This document shows, in pieces, positions 28,964-37,815 of a stretch of 64,000 bases of DNA (the first letter of the stretch is position 1; the number at the start of each line of letters is the position of its first letter). The notes beneath the pieces were generated by a model, which was not told where the DNA came from, made no database searches, and was given only the letters and a program-made list of their open reading frames with translations. The DNA comes from Actinoallomurus sp963799975 (lineage in GTDB: Bacteria > Actinomycetota > Actinomycetes > Streptosporangiales > Streptosporangiaceae): assembly GCA_963799975.1 (NCBI GenBank), contig CAWCZF010000006.1, positions 1,240,001-1,304,000 of the forward strand, given 5' to 3'. The translations under genes and the position numbers were made by a program.

Positions 28964-29913
28964 TGCCGCGGTCGCGCGAGGAGCGGATGGTGCCGCGCGC
29001 CGAGTTCGGGTCCTACTACGGGCGGCCCGTGCTGAAGCGGCCGCGCTGGAAGTCCCCGCACATGCCCGGCTACCTCTACTTCGGCGGGCTGTCCGGCGCC
29101 GCGGCGACGATGGCGGCGATGGCCGACGCGACCGGGCGCGAGCGGCTCTCGCTCACCGGGCGGGTCGCCGCCGCGACGGCGGCCGCGGCCGGCTCCGCGC
29201 TGCTCGTCGCCGAACTGGGCCGCCCCGAGCGCTTCCTCAACATGCTGCGCGTGTTCAAGCCGACCTCGCCGATGAGCGTGGGGTCCTGGGTGCTGGCCGC
29301 GCACGGCGGGCTGTCCGGCGCGGCCGCCGCCTCGGCGGTCACCGGCGTCGCGCCGTGGCTCGGCCGCGCCGCGGGCGTGGGCGCCGCGCTGACCGGCCCG
29401 GTGATCGCGACCTACACCGGCGTCCTGATCGCCGACACGGCGGTGCCCGCCTGGCACGAGGCGTACCGGCACCTTCCGCTGCTGTTCGCCGGGAGCGCGC
29501 TCGCCAGCGCCGGCGCGGTCGGGATGGCGGCCGTGCCGCGCGGCGAGGCCGGCCCGGCGCGGCGGATGGCGCTGCTGGGCGCCGGACTCGAACTCGCCGC
29601 GGTGAGCGCGCTGGAGCGAGGCGCGGGCATGCGCGCGCACGGCGAACTCATCTCAGAGCCGTACCGTACGGGACGTGCGGGCGCCCTGCTGCGTCTCGGC
29701 CGCGCCCTCACGACGGCGGGCGCGGCCGGCGCACTGGTCGCCGGGCGCACCCGCACCGCCGCCGTGGCGTCCGGGCTGGCGCTCACCGGGGGCGCCCTGT
29801 GCACGCGGTTCGGCGTCTTCCACGCCGGGCTCGCATCGGCCGAGGACCCGAGGTACACCGTTGTACCTCAGCGGGCCGCGGCTACTCGTGCTTCATACAG
29901 AGGACGTAGCTGA
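28963..29913 (+). CDS. Formate dehydrogenase membrane subunit, NrfD/PsrC type
   Basis: A 316-residue integral membrane protein with about eight helices rich in Ala and Gly. GRPERFLNMLRVFKPTSPMSVGSW is a hallmark of the NrfD/polysulfide-reductase membrane subunit family, which passes electrons to the quinone pool and lacks haem b, in contrast to FdnI. ATG 28963 overlaps the beta stop. The last 32 bases overlap the end of the convergent secreted-protein gene. Confidence 0.88.
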   Translation: MPRSREERMVPRAEFGSYYGRPVLKRPRWKSPHMPGYLYFGGLSGAAATMAAMADATGRERLSLTGRVAAATAAAAGSALLVAELGRPERFLNMLRVFKPTSPMSVGSWVLAAHGGLSGAAAASAVTGVAPWLGRAAGVGAALTGPVIATYTGVLIADTAVPAWHEAYRHLPLLFAGSALASAGAVGMAAVPRGEAGPARRMALLGAGLELAAVSALERGAGMRAHGELISEPYRTGRAGALLRLGRALTTAGAAGALVAGRTRTAAVASGLALTGGALCTRFGVFHAGLASAEDPRYTVVPQRAAATRASYRGRS

Positions 29914-30649
29914 GGAACGAGTACTTGGTGTTGGTGGTCCAGAACGCGGTCGTGTAGCCCGAGACGCTCCGGCACTTCGAGCGGTCCGACGTGCCGGAGA
30001 ACCGCCTGAGCACCTTGTACTGCGCCGAGGAGCAGCTCGTACGCCGCATCTTCAGGTGCGGCGTCTTGCCGGTGATCCGCACGCAGTCGCCCGCCTGGAC
30101 GAAGGCCGACTCGTCGCCCGAACCCGTGCTCGACGGCGTCGGGATGGACGGGAAGCTCGGGAAGGTCGGCGTCGGGAGCGGCGGAATCGATGGCACCGTC
30201 GTCGGGAACGTGGTCGGATCCGGCAGCGTCGGCAGGGTCGTCACCGACGGCGTGCTCACCGCGATCGGGGGAGTGGGTTTGTCGTCGCCGCTCAGCGCCC
30301 ACACGATCGCGCCGCCACCGCCCAGCAGGACCAGTGCCGCCACCCCGGCGACGGCGATGACCGGCCCGGAGTTGCTCTTGGGCGGCGGACCGGGAGGCGG
30401 ACCCCACCCGCCGGGCCCCATCGGATCCTGCGGCCCGAAGCCGCCGCCGCCGGCCTGACCGCCCCAGGGCGGCTGTTGCTGCGCACCGTACGGCGGCTGC
30501 GCACCGTACTGCCCCTGCTGCCCGTACGGCGGCTGCCCCTGCCCGGGTTGCTGCTGGCCGTACTGCGGCTGCTGCGGGGGATAGCCCCCCTGGCCCTGCG
30601 GCTGGTGCGGATAGGGCTCCTGGCCGTAGCCCTCCGGTTGCTCATGCAC
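29882..30649 (-). CDS. Membrane-anchored protein with Pro/Gln/Gly-rich N terminus
   Basis: A 255-residue protein. Residues 1-95 are low-complexity PQYGQQQPGQG-type sequence, then one membrane helix (VIAVAGVAALVLLGGGGAIVW), a Pro/Thr/Ser-rich linker and a C-terminal domain of about 70 residues with four Cys, similar in style to LppU-like extracytoplasmic domains. The tail is probably outside the cell. GTG 30649 is the first usable start. It is the next gene after the formate dehydrogenase operon but on the other strand. Confidence 0.65.
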   Translation of the reverse strand: MHEQPEGYGQEPYPHQPQGQGGYPPQQPQYGQQQPGQGQPPYGQQGQYGAQPPYGAQQQPPWGGQAGGGGFGPQDPMGPGGWGPPPGPPPKSNSGPVIAVAGVAALVLLGGGGAIVWALSGDDKPTPPIAVSTPSVTTLPTLPDPTTFPTTVPSIPPLPTPTFPSFPSIPTPSSTGSGDESAFVQAGDCVRITGKTPHLKMRRTSCSSAQYKVLRRFSGTSDRSKCRSVSGYTTAFWTTNTKYSFLSYVLCMKHE

Positions 30650-30834
30650 GAACGGCCGCCCCTTCAGTTCCCCGCAAATCGTGTCCTCATACCCAACTAG
30701 GACTCGCTCTGCTGTGCAAATTGTTCTTTGCCTAAGACGGTAGATTTCGCCGTACGGATCCCACTGATTGCGAGATGTCCGAGTCCGGTCAGAGCGTACG
30801 GGAAGAATCCGGGCGGCGGGCGCGTTCGCGCCGG

Positions 30835-32328
30835 TCAGCCGCCTGCGGCCGGACGGTGTTCGGCCATCATCGTCCGCAGGGGACGGACGCCGGCCGCGAG
30901 CGCGACCGAGGCGGCCAGCGCGATGCATCCGAGCAGCAGAAAGTAGGCCGACTCGGGCAGTGCCGTCCCGGCGAGCCGCGTCAGCTGCCCGCCGGCGGCG
31001 TCTCCGACGGCCATCGCGAGATACCACAGGCCGATCATCTGGCTGGCGAACGCCCGCGGGGCGAGCTTGGTCGTCACCGAGAGGCCGACCGGGCTCAGGC
31101 ACAGTTCCCCGGCGGTCTGGATGAGATAGGTGAACACCAGCCACAGCGCGGACACCCTGACACCGTGGTCCGCCTCGGCCGCCGCGAACGTCATCAGCAC
31201 GTAGGACAGCCCGACGAGCACCATCGCGGCGCAGAACTTCAGCGGCGTGCTCAGCCGCGCGCCCGCGCGTACCCACAGGGCGGCGAACACCGGGGCGAGC
31301 ACGATCACCATGATCGGGTTGACCGCCTGCAGCCAGCTCGACGGCATCTCCCAGCCGCCGACCGACAGGTCCGTACGGCGCTGCGCGAACGTCGACAACT
31401 CCGTCGGCGCCTGGTCGTAGACCATCCAGAACACCGAGGCGACGGCGAACAGCCACACGTACGCCCGCAGCTTCCCGCGCTCCTCCGCGGTGATCTCGCG
31501 GCTGCCGAAGAACATGAAGGCGAAGTAGGCGACCGCGACGACCAGGGGGATTAGGGCGAGCGCCCAGGTCACGTTGTCGAGCGTGAACGTGCCGGTGGCC
31601 AGACCGAGCAGGATCGCGGCGGCGGCCGCGGCGCAGCCCGCGCAGACGGCGCGGCGTAGGTGGCGCCGCTCCCCGTCGCTCAGCCGCCGGGGCGGCCGGT
31701 CCTCGCTCAGCCGGCCGCGCCCGAGGACGAACTGCACGAGGCCCAGGGCCATGCCGGCCGCGGCCACGCCGAAGCCGAGGTGCCAGGAGACCTTCTGCCC
31801 GAGCGTGCCCACGACGAGTGGTGCCAGGAAGGCGCCGAGGTTGATGCCCATGTAGAAGATCGAGAACCCCGCGTCCCTGCGGGCGTCCTCGTCGTCGGCG
31901 TACAGGTGGCCGACGAGCGTCGCGATGTTCGGCTTGAGCAGCCCGGTGCCGACGATGATCAGCGTGAGCCCGAGGTAGACGAACGCGGCGCGGCCGGGCA
32001 CCGCCAGCGCGACGTGCCCGGCCATGATGACGACCCCGCCGTACAGGACGGCGCGGCGCGGCCCGAGCACCCGGTCGGCGACCCAGCCGCCGGGCAGCGT
32101 GACCAGGTAGACCATGGCCGAGTAGACGCCGGCCAGGGCCTTGGCGGTGCCATCACCCAATCCGAGCCCGCCGTCCGCCGCCGACGCCACGAGGAACAGC
32201 ACGAGGATGCTGCGCATGCCGTAGAAGCTGAAGCGCTCCCACATCTCGGTCATGAACAGCGTCGCGAGCCCGCGTGGATGGCTCAGGAAACGCGGCCGCC
32301 GACGCGCGTCGGTCGCCGAAGTGGCCAT
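30835..32328 (-). CDS. Proton-dependent oligopeptide transporter (POT family)
   Basis: A 497-residue carrier with 12-14 predicted membrane helices. The ExxERF signature (EMWERFSFYGMRSIL) in helix 1 binds protons and peptide, and GTGLLKPNIATLVG is the second family motif. It should import di- and tripeptides using the proton gradient. ATG 32328 is preferred because GGGGGAA precedes it at 5 bases. The gene follows selD on the same strand but no functional link is obvious. Confidence 0.9.
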   Translation of the reverse strand: MATSATDARRRPRFLSHPRGLATLFMTEMWERFSFYGMRSILVLFLVASAADGGLGLGDGTAKALAGVYSAMVYLVTLPGGWVADRVLGPRRAVLYGGVVIMAGHVALAVPGRAAFVYLGLTLIIVGTGLLKPNIATLVGHLYADDEDARRDAGFSIFYMGINLGAFLAPLVVGTLGQKVSWHLGFGVAAAGMALGLVQFVLGRGRLSEDRPPRRLSDGERRHLRRAVCAGCAAAAAAILLGLATGTFTLDNVTWALALIPLVVAVAYFAFMFFGSREITAEERGKLRAYVWLFAVASVFWMVYDQAPTELSTFAQRRTDLSVGGWEMPSSWLQAVNPIMVIVLAPVFAALWVRAGARLSTPLKFCAAMVLVGLSYVLMTFAAAEADHGVRVSALWLVFTYLIQTAGELCLSPVGLSVTTKLAPRAFASQMIGLWYLAMAVGDAAGGQLTRLAGTALPESAYFLLLGCIALAASVALAAGVRPLRTMMAEHRPAAGG

Positions 32329-32383
32329 GCGGTTCCCCCGAATCTCCGCAGCGGCCATGCAGGGTGTTCGTACCCTCGGCGAT

Positions 32384-33370
32384 CTACCCGCGAACGATCA
32401 GCGTGCTGTTTTCCCGCCCGACGAGCTCGCCGACGATGGTCGCGCCGGGCACCTCACCGGCGACGAGAAGGCCGCCGGAGGTCTGTGCGTCGGCCAGGAG
32501 CAGCCGGTCGTCCTCGCTGACGCCGGCGAACTCGGTGTGCGGGCTCACCCAGGCGAGGTTGCGCCGGGTGCCGCCGGAGACGAACCCGTCGCGTACGGCA
32601 GCGCGCGCGCCGTCGAGGTAGTCCACCGCGGCCGGGTCGACCACCGCGGTGACCCCGCTCGCGCGCGCCAGCTTGTAGAGATGACCGAGAAGCCCGAACC
32701 CGGTGACGTCGGTGGCGCAGCCGTGACCGCGTCGCAGCGCCGCCTGCGCGGCCGCGGCGTTGAGGGTCGTCATCGCGTCCACGGCCTGGGCGAAGACCTC
32801 TCCGGTCGCCTTGTGCCGGCTGTTCAGCACGCCGATGCCGAGGGGCTTGGTCAGCGACAGCGGCATCCCGGGCCGCCCCGCGTCCAGCCGCAGCAACGCG
32901 TCCGGATCGGCGAGCCCGGTCACCGCCATGCCGTACTTGGGCTCGGGATCGTCCACGCTGTGCCCGCCCGCGACGTGGCAGCGCGCCTGCCGCGCGACGT
33001 CGAGCCCGCCGCGCAGCACCTCGCGCGCGAGCTCCATCGGCAGGGTGTCGCGCGGCCAGCCGAGGAGGTTGACCGCGACGAGCGGACTGCCGCCGACCGC
33101 GTACACGTCGGACAGGGCGTTGGCCGCGGCGATGCGGCCCCAGTCGTACGGGTCGTCGACGACGGGGGTGAAGAAGTCGGCCGTCGCCACCACCGCGCGG
33201 TCGTCCTCGATGCGCACCACCGCGGCGTCGTCGCCGTCGTCGAGCCCGATGAGCAGGTCATCGGGCCGCTCCGCGTCGATGAGGCCGGCCACCACCGCCT
33301 CGAGCTCCCCCGGGGGGATCTTGCAGGCGCAGCCGCCGCCGTGGGCGTACTGGGTCAGGCGATACTTCAT
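32384..33370 (-). CDS. selD: Selenophosphate synthetase SelD
   Basis: A 328-residue enzyme that makes selenophosphate from selenide and ATP, the selenium donor for selenocysteine. The N-terminal catalytic loop YAHGGGCACKIPP carries C14 and K17, equivalent to the essential Cys and Lys of E. coli SelD; this copy uses Cys, not Sec. The AIR-synthase-like ATP fold follows (DDAAVVRI, SDVYAVGG, VAGGHSVDDPEPKYG, DVTGFGLLGH, ADAQTSGGLL). ATG 33370 follows GGAGG. It serves the formate dehydrogenase 5 kb away. Confidence 0.95.
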   Translation of the reverse strand: MKYRLTQYAHGGGCACKIPPGELEAVVAGLIDAERPDDLLIGLDDGDDAAVVRIEDDRAVVATADFFTPVVDDPYDWGRIAAANALSDVYAVGGSPLVAVNLLGWPRDTLPMELAREVLRGGLDVARQARCHVAGGHSVDDPEPKYGMAVTGLADPDALLRLDAGRPGMPLSLTKPLGIGVLNSRHKATGEVFAQAVDAMTTLNAAAAQAALRRGHGCATDVTGFGLLGHLYKLARASGVTAVVDPAAVDYLDGARAAVRDGFVSGGTRRNLAWVSPHTEFAGVSEDDRLLLADAQTSGGLLVAGEVPGATIVGELVGRENSTLIVRG

Positions 33371-33480
33371 CACGGCCTCCGCTCGGGATGTCTCCCCGGA
33401 GGGAACCTATCCCTGTTCCGGTCCGCGTTTCGGCGGCGAGGTCGTGGAACCCGCGGATGGCGGCGGACGTCGGAGAAGTC

Positions 33481-33762
33481 ATGACCAGGATCCTTGCCGT
33501 CGCCGTGACGGCACTGATCGCCGGCTCCAACGCCGCCGACGCGCTGACGCCGTCGGGCGTGCTGCTCGCCGCGACGGCCCTGGCCGTCGCCGGTCTGATC
33601 GCCCTGGCCGTCCGCCGGCCCCCGCTCGCCGTCCCCGCACGCACCGGCCTCGCCGTGTCGCATGAACGCGCCGGGGAAACGATCTTCATCCGCCTGCGCG
33701 ACCCCGGCGCCGCGGGCCGCCCGCGCCCGCGAGCACCGACACCCCGGGCCGGGGCCGTGTAG
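33481..33762 (+). CDS. Small membrane protein, DUF6412-like
   Basis: A 93-residue protein with two predicted membrane helices and a basic Pro/Arg-rich tail. Its size and position directly before a YidC-type gene match the actinobacterial DUF6412 family as I recall it. ATG 33481 follows GGAGAAG. The role is unknown; it may work with the membrane insertase. Confidence 0.6.
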   Translation: MTRILAVAVTALIAGSNAADALTPSGVLLAATALAVAGLIALAVRRPPLAVPARTGLAVSHERAGETIFIRLRDPGAAGRPRPRAPTPRAGAV

Positions 33763-33837
33763 CCGGGTAGCCGTCCGCCTAGCGCGGTCCCTTCCGCATG
33801 TCGTCATCCGTCACATCGCCGAAGGGTTTTCCTCACC

Positions 33838-34545
33838 ATGCTCGATCCGTACAGCGCCGCCGCGGGTGTGGCGTACGACCTGGTCACCGGCCTGACGTCG
33901 GCCCTGACCCCGATCACCGGCGGCCTGAGCGCCGCCGCGGCCGTCATCGTCTTCACCGCGTGCGTCCGCCTGGCCCTGCTCCCGTTGAGCCTCCGCCAGG
34001 CGAGAGCCGCACGTGTGCGGCTGCGCCTGGAGCCGCGGGTGCGCGAGCTGCGGGAACGCCACCGGGCGGACCCGGCGCGCGCCCGCCGGGAGCTGATCGC
34101 CCTCTACGAGGCGGAGGGCACCTCGCCGTGGGCCGGCATCGGCCCGTCGCTCCTCCAACTGCCGGTCTTCTCCGTCGTGTACCGAATGTTCCTGTCCCCG
34201 GCCGTCGGCGGCCACGCCAACCTGCTGCTGACGCACACGCTGCTGGGCACCCCGCTGGGCGCCCGCCTGCTCTTCGCCGCGAGCACCCTGGGCCCGCAGG
34301 GCCTCCTGGTGTTCGCGGCGCTGCTCGCGGCCCTCGCCGCCGTCGCGTGGTGGACGTCGAGCCGCCTGTACCGGCACCAGCCACGCCCGCCGGGCGCCCT
34401 GGGCGCCGTGATGCGCGTCCTCCCGTTCGGCACACTCCTGATCGCCGCGTACGTGCCGCTGGCGGCCGGCCTGTACGTCCTGACCACGACGATCTGGACC
34501 GCCGCCGAACGCGCCACCCTCACGCGCCCGGCGTCGATGGCCTGA
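33838..34545 (+). CDS. Short YidC/Oxa1-family membrane insertase paralogue
   Basis: A 235-residue protein with about five helices. LYEAEGTSPWAGIGPSLLQLPVFSVVYRMF is the conserved YidC core, with a preceding Arg-rich cytoplasmic hairpin. It lacks the long C-terminal tail of the housekeeping YidC, and the conserved hydrophilic-groove Arg is less clear, so it is probably an accessory paralogue. The selC tRNA gene starts 14 bases after its stop. Confidence 0.85.
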   Translation: MLDPYSAAAGVAYDLVTGLTSALTPITGGLSAAAAVIVFTACVRLALLPLSLRQARAARVRLRLEPRVRELRERHRADPARARRELIALYEAEGTSPWAGIGPSLLQLPVFSVVYRMFLSPAVGGHANLLLTHTLLGTPLGARLLFAASTLGPQGLLVFAALLAALAAVAWWTSSRLYRHQPRPPGALGAVMRVLPFGTLLIAAYVPLAAGLYVLTTTIWTAAERATLTRPASMA

Positions 34546-34559
34546 GTACGCTCCAGAGC

Positions 34560-34655
34560 GGAGGCGTGAGGGTGCCTGGTGGCCCTCCTGGTCTTCAAAA
34601 CCATTGGCCGGCGCCCAGCGCCGACGGCGGGTTCGATTCCCGTACGCCTCCGCCA
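34560..34655 (+). tRNA. selC: tRNA-Sec (anticodon TCA), selC
   Basis: An 8-bp acceptor stem (GGAGGCGT with ACGCCTCC), a D stem GAGGG/CCCTC, an anticodon loop CTTCAAA with anticodon TCA, a long variable arm closed by GGCGC/GCGCC, a T arm with TTCGATT, discriminator G and encoded CCA. The long acceptor and variable arms and the UCA anticodon identify selenocysteine tRNA. Its sequence from the variable arm onward is repeated 3 kb downstream, marking it as an integration site. Confidence 0.97.
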
Positions 34656-34661
34656 CCATCT
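34609..34661 (+). repeat. attL-like copy of the 53-bp direct repeat
   Basis: Runs from the variable arm of the intact selC gene through the CCA and six bases beyond. Identical over 53 bases to 37610-37662; the flanks diverge at once on both sides. Confidence 0.88.
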
Positions 34662-34809
34662 CGTCTGGCATCCTGACCTGCGGCGATGATGCTCGGGTCG
34701 CGGCTGGCCGGGTGTGCCAGTGCGTGCCGTGGTCGGCAGCTGTGTGCCGCTGGCTGCGGAATATACGCGGAATGATCTTGCCCGTCTCGCGAGTCCGGGG
34801 CGGGTCTCG

Positions 34810-36006
34810 ATGACGGCGGCGACGGCGCGGGCCGCTGAGGCTGGCCCGCGGGGCCACGTGCAGATCCCGCCGTCGCTGCTGTACTCCGAGGACCACGGCG
34901 GCCTGGGGGTGTGGGTGTGGGCGATGTACGAGACGCTCATGCCGCACGGGCTGGGCGGTGGCCGGGCGCCTGCGGTGGCCCGGCGGCGGTTCGTGGCCGA
35001 GCGGGCGGGCGCGTCGACGTCGGTGTTGGACGACGCGCGCTGGGAGCTGCTCGCGTCGGTATCGGGCGGACCGTATCTGTCGCGGTCGACGCCGCGGGGG
35101 GCCGTCTGGGAGCGGTGCTGCGCTCATCGCCGACGACCGGACGGCGCCGCCTGGCCGAGCTGGAGTCGGCTGGGTTCGTAGAGGTGAGCGAGCGGCCGGG
35201 TGGATGGTTGTCGGTTCGTGTCGTGCTCGACGCGATCGACGCCGCCACGGTCGCCGAGGCCTACGCGAGCCACGGCCGGTGCCGCGTTGAACCGCGCCGG
35301 GACCCCTCGCACATCGCGGCACTCGCCCCCGCCAAGAACCGGGAGGCACCCCCTCCAGGTTCCGGCACTCCATCACAGTCACCCTCTACGGAGGTACCTG
35401 TTAAGGAGTCAGAGGATCTTCCCGTCCTCGGGCGGGAAGATCCGCCGTCCCGCGCGGGTGCGCGCGACCGGCACGGCCGGGAAGCCGAAGACGCCCGACC
35501 GGCGAGGAGGCGGCCCGCGGCTGCCTCATGGTGCCGGCGAGCTGTACCGGGCGCTGCCGGGCGGCGTGGCCGGGCAGATCAGCGAACGCGGCTCCCGGCG
35601 CGTGCTGGAGGCGCTCGCCGCCCAACTGGAACACCGCAGCGTTGCTGAGCTGGCCGAGCGGATCGCCCGAAACTGGGAGCACTGGCGATGGCGGCTCCTC
35701 GCCGGCGAACCGGTTCGCGACCCGGTGGCACTGGCGATCCGGCTGACCCGCCGCGGGCTGGATTGCCCGGACGTTCGATGCGAGGACGGCCACCAGCTCG
35801 ACCTCGACACCCCGTGCAAGGCATGCGCCCTGACCGCGGCTAGGCGGACGGCCCTCGATGCGTCCGCGTCCGATCACGACGCTCCCGGAGCAGATACCGC
35901 GTCGCGTCGTGCGCCGATAGCTGGACCCGGCGGCGACGAGACCGGCGCCGATCATCGCGGTTTCGTCTCGGCGGCCGGGGCCGCCGAGACGAAACCCTGG
36001 GCGTGA
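34810..36006 (+). pseudogene. Broken plasmid-type helix-turn-helix protein
   Basis: Coding similarity moves between frames. The start (HVQIPPSLLYSEDHGGLGVW) is in one frame, the winged-helix part (RRRLAELESAGFVEVSERPGG) is in the +2 frame after about 35110-35140, and the C-terminal part (PVALAIRLTRRGLDCPDVRCEDG, then a CKAC pair) returns to the first frame after about 35510-35530. The pieces together resemble HTH/replication-associated proteins of actinomycete integrative plasmids, with the late Cys pairs typical of them. Two frameshifts make it a pseudogene, unless the pieces are separate short genes. Confidence 0.55.
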
Positions 36007-36161
36007 CCCAATCGATGGGCCGGGTCGAATGCGCGCTCGACAATGCCGCCGCCGAGGCGTTCAACTCCACCCTGAAGGTCGAGTTCGTCCGCCGGCAGCA
36101 CTTCACCACCCGCGCCGAGGCGCGCATCAAGGTCGCGACCTGGATCACCGACGGGCGATGA
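36003..36161 (+). pseudogene. IS3-family transposase C-terminal fragment
   Basis: A 52-residue stretch with ALDNAAAEAFNSTLKVEFV and TTRAEARIKVATWI, which matches the end of the IS3-type OrfB catalytic domain including the last acidic residue (the E of DDE). The rest of the transposase and both inverted repeats are absent. It is a remnant inside the selC element. Confidence 0.75.
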
Positions 36162-36422
36162 CCGGTGCTGGTGCTGTCGGCGTACAGGTCCTGGTGCACA
36201 GCCGCGTACAGGTAAACGTGCAGAGTGCGTTGGTTGCTGATGAGGAGCTTCGCCAGCACGGCATCTGGACGGGACCCGGTTCTTGCCGTCCGGCCTCACG
36301 GGGTCACCGCCCACGTCCGCAGCGAACGCCCGGCAGGGCTGGGCCCGACCTCTTCGTCGCGTCACCGATCAGGCGAACCTTCATGGACACTGCTCGGGGA
36401 TCTAGGGCTCTACGGTTGTGGC

Positions 36423-37331
36423 ATGGGAAGCCAGAGCCGCGATTGTGCCGCAGACGTCCGTGATGTGGTGGCCGAGCACCTGCCTGGCTATCGCGTCGAT
36501 TCGGTGGTTCTGCTCGGCGAGGGTGAGGACAACATCGCCTTCCAGGTCAATGATGAGTTGATCGTCCGTTTCAGCAAGGAGCCCGATCCGGCGAGCCGGG
36601 CTGCGCGGGTGAACGACGAGGCCCGCCTTCTTGCCGCCGTCGCGGGCCTGTCACCGCTTCCGGTCCCCGAGCCGAGCTTCACGATCGCCGGCCTGGGCTG
36701 CCTGGCCTACTTCAAACTCCCCGGCCTCCCGCTGATTGACGTGGCCCTGCCGCAACGATCAACCCAGGGCAACTCGATCGTTGTCACGCTCGGCGAATTC
36801 CTCAGCGCGTTGCACGCTGTTCCGATCGGTCGGATGGCCGGCCTGGTGGAGACCGATGACCAGCCGACGGCTCTGTGGCTGGAGGAGGCCGCGCAGACCT
36901 ACACCACGGTCGCAGAAACGGTGCCGATGGTGCACCGTCCCGCCGTGGAGGCGTTCCTGGACACCTCACCGCCGGCAGACCGGCATGATCTGGTGTTCTC
37001 CCACAACGACCTGGGGATCGAGCACGTTCTCATCGACCCGGTCGCGTGGACGGTGACCGGGATCATCGACTGGAGCGATGCCGCAATCGTCGACCCGGCC
37101 TATGACTTCGGGCTCCTCTACCGCGACCTTGGCCCCGGTGCTCTTGCTCTGGCCCTGCACAGCTACCGAACGGACGTCCATGACGTCGAGCAGATCAGAG
37201 CACGCGCGCGCTTCTACGCCAGGTGCAGCGTGTTGGAGGACATGGCCTACGGGCTCCAGACCGGCCACGGCAAATACCTCGACAAGAGCCTGGTCGCACT
37301 GAAATGGCTCTATCCGGGCGACACACAGTAA
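36423..37331 (+). CDS. Aminoglycoside/macrolide phosphotransferase-family protein
   Basis: A 302-residue kinase-fold protein. LLGEGEDNIAFQVN is the nucleotide loop, FSHNDLGIEHVLID the catalytic loop (Asp base in HND, in place of the usual HGD), and IIDWSDAAIVDPAYDFG the metal-binding segment. Family members phosphorylate aminoglycosides, macrolides or small metabolites. ATG 36423 starts the homology. It is the only intact gene in the selC element, so it is its likely cargo. Whether it gives resistance cannot be read from sequence. Confidence 0.8.
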   Translation: MGSQSRDCAADVRDVVAEHLPGYRVDSVVLLGEGEDNIAFQVNDELIVRFSKEPDPASRAARVNDEARLLAAVAGLSPLPVPEPSFTIAGLGCLAYFKLPGLPLIDVALPQRSTQGNSIVVTLGEFLSALHAVPIGRMAGLVETDDQPTALWLEEAAQTYTTVAETVPMVHRPAVEAFLDTSPPADRHDLVFSHNDLGIEHVLIDPVAWTVTGIIDWSDAAIVDPAYDFGLLYRDLGPGALALALHSYRTDVHDVEQIRARARFYARCSVLEDMAYGLQTGHGKYLDKSLVALKWLYPGDTQ

Positions 37332-37815
37332 AGCTCGACGCCTCGCCCGCGTCGGGGAGTGTCTAATTACTTGACACACCCATGCGCCAGCCCCGCGGCC
37401 GAAGCATGTGATTCGAGGTGAACCTCTGGTGATCACAAAAAGTCTAGCGTTCCTGCTCATCACGACGGTGGGTGTACCCCCTGTCCCTGAGATCACCGGA
37501 GGAACGATTGGCGGGTCTGGATTCGCGTTCGCGGAACTGTATGTGAGGAACGGGGGAGCGGCGTGCCAGTACCTCACCGAGGCGTTCGACCTGTGCGCGG
37601 TCGCCAAGGCGGCGCCCAGCGCCGACGGCGGGTTCGATTCCCGTACGCCTCCGCCACCATCTTCTTTGCCTGTTTCGGCCGCTGACCAGCGGCGATGCCA
37701 GCAAGATCACCAAAATATCCGTCATCTCCCTCGCGCCGGTCTGCCGCTCTCTTGTCGGGAGCACGCGCTCTGGCCGATCTGCTGACGATTTGGCGCACTC
37801 CGGCTCGAGGACGGT
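37332..37815. other. Intergenic region holding the attR repeat
   Basis: After the phosphotransferase stop, an inverted repeat GTGTC/GACAC (37359-37377) around an AT-rich centre could be an operator or weak terminator and contains TTGACA. From 37408 an open frame with a possible hydrophobic start (VITKSLAFLLITT) runs into the attR copy and is probably not a gene. 37663-37815 shows nothing. Confidence 0.45.
37610..37662 (+). repeat. attR-like copy of the 53-bp direct repeat
   Basis: Second copy of the selC 3' end (variable arm, T arm, acceptor strand, CCA and six bases). The 5' half of a tRNA is absent here, so this is not a functional gene. It marks the right end of the integrated element. 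Confidence 0.88.

Larger units (their letters stand above)
34609..37662. mobile_element. Degenerate integrated element at selC
   Basis: A 3-kb segment bounded by a perfect 53-bp direct repeat of the 3' part of selC. The left copy restores the tRNA, as with site-specific elements that use tRNA 3' ends. It holds a frameshifted plasmid-type HTH/replication-like gene, an IS3 transposase scrap and a phosphotransferase gene. No integrase or excisionase is recognisable, so the element has probably been reduced by deletion and can no longer move alone. Confidence 0.8.

Noticed and set aside
37595..37662. Second selenocysteine tRNA gene
   Set aside because: Only the 3' half matches; acceptor 5' strand, D arm and anticodon are missing.
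37408..37785. Protein-coding gene across the attR repeat
   Set aside because: It reads through tRNA-derived sequence and has no recognisable similarity.
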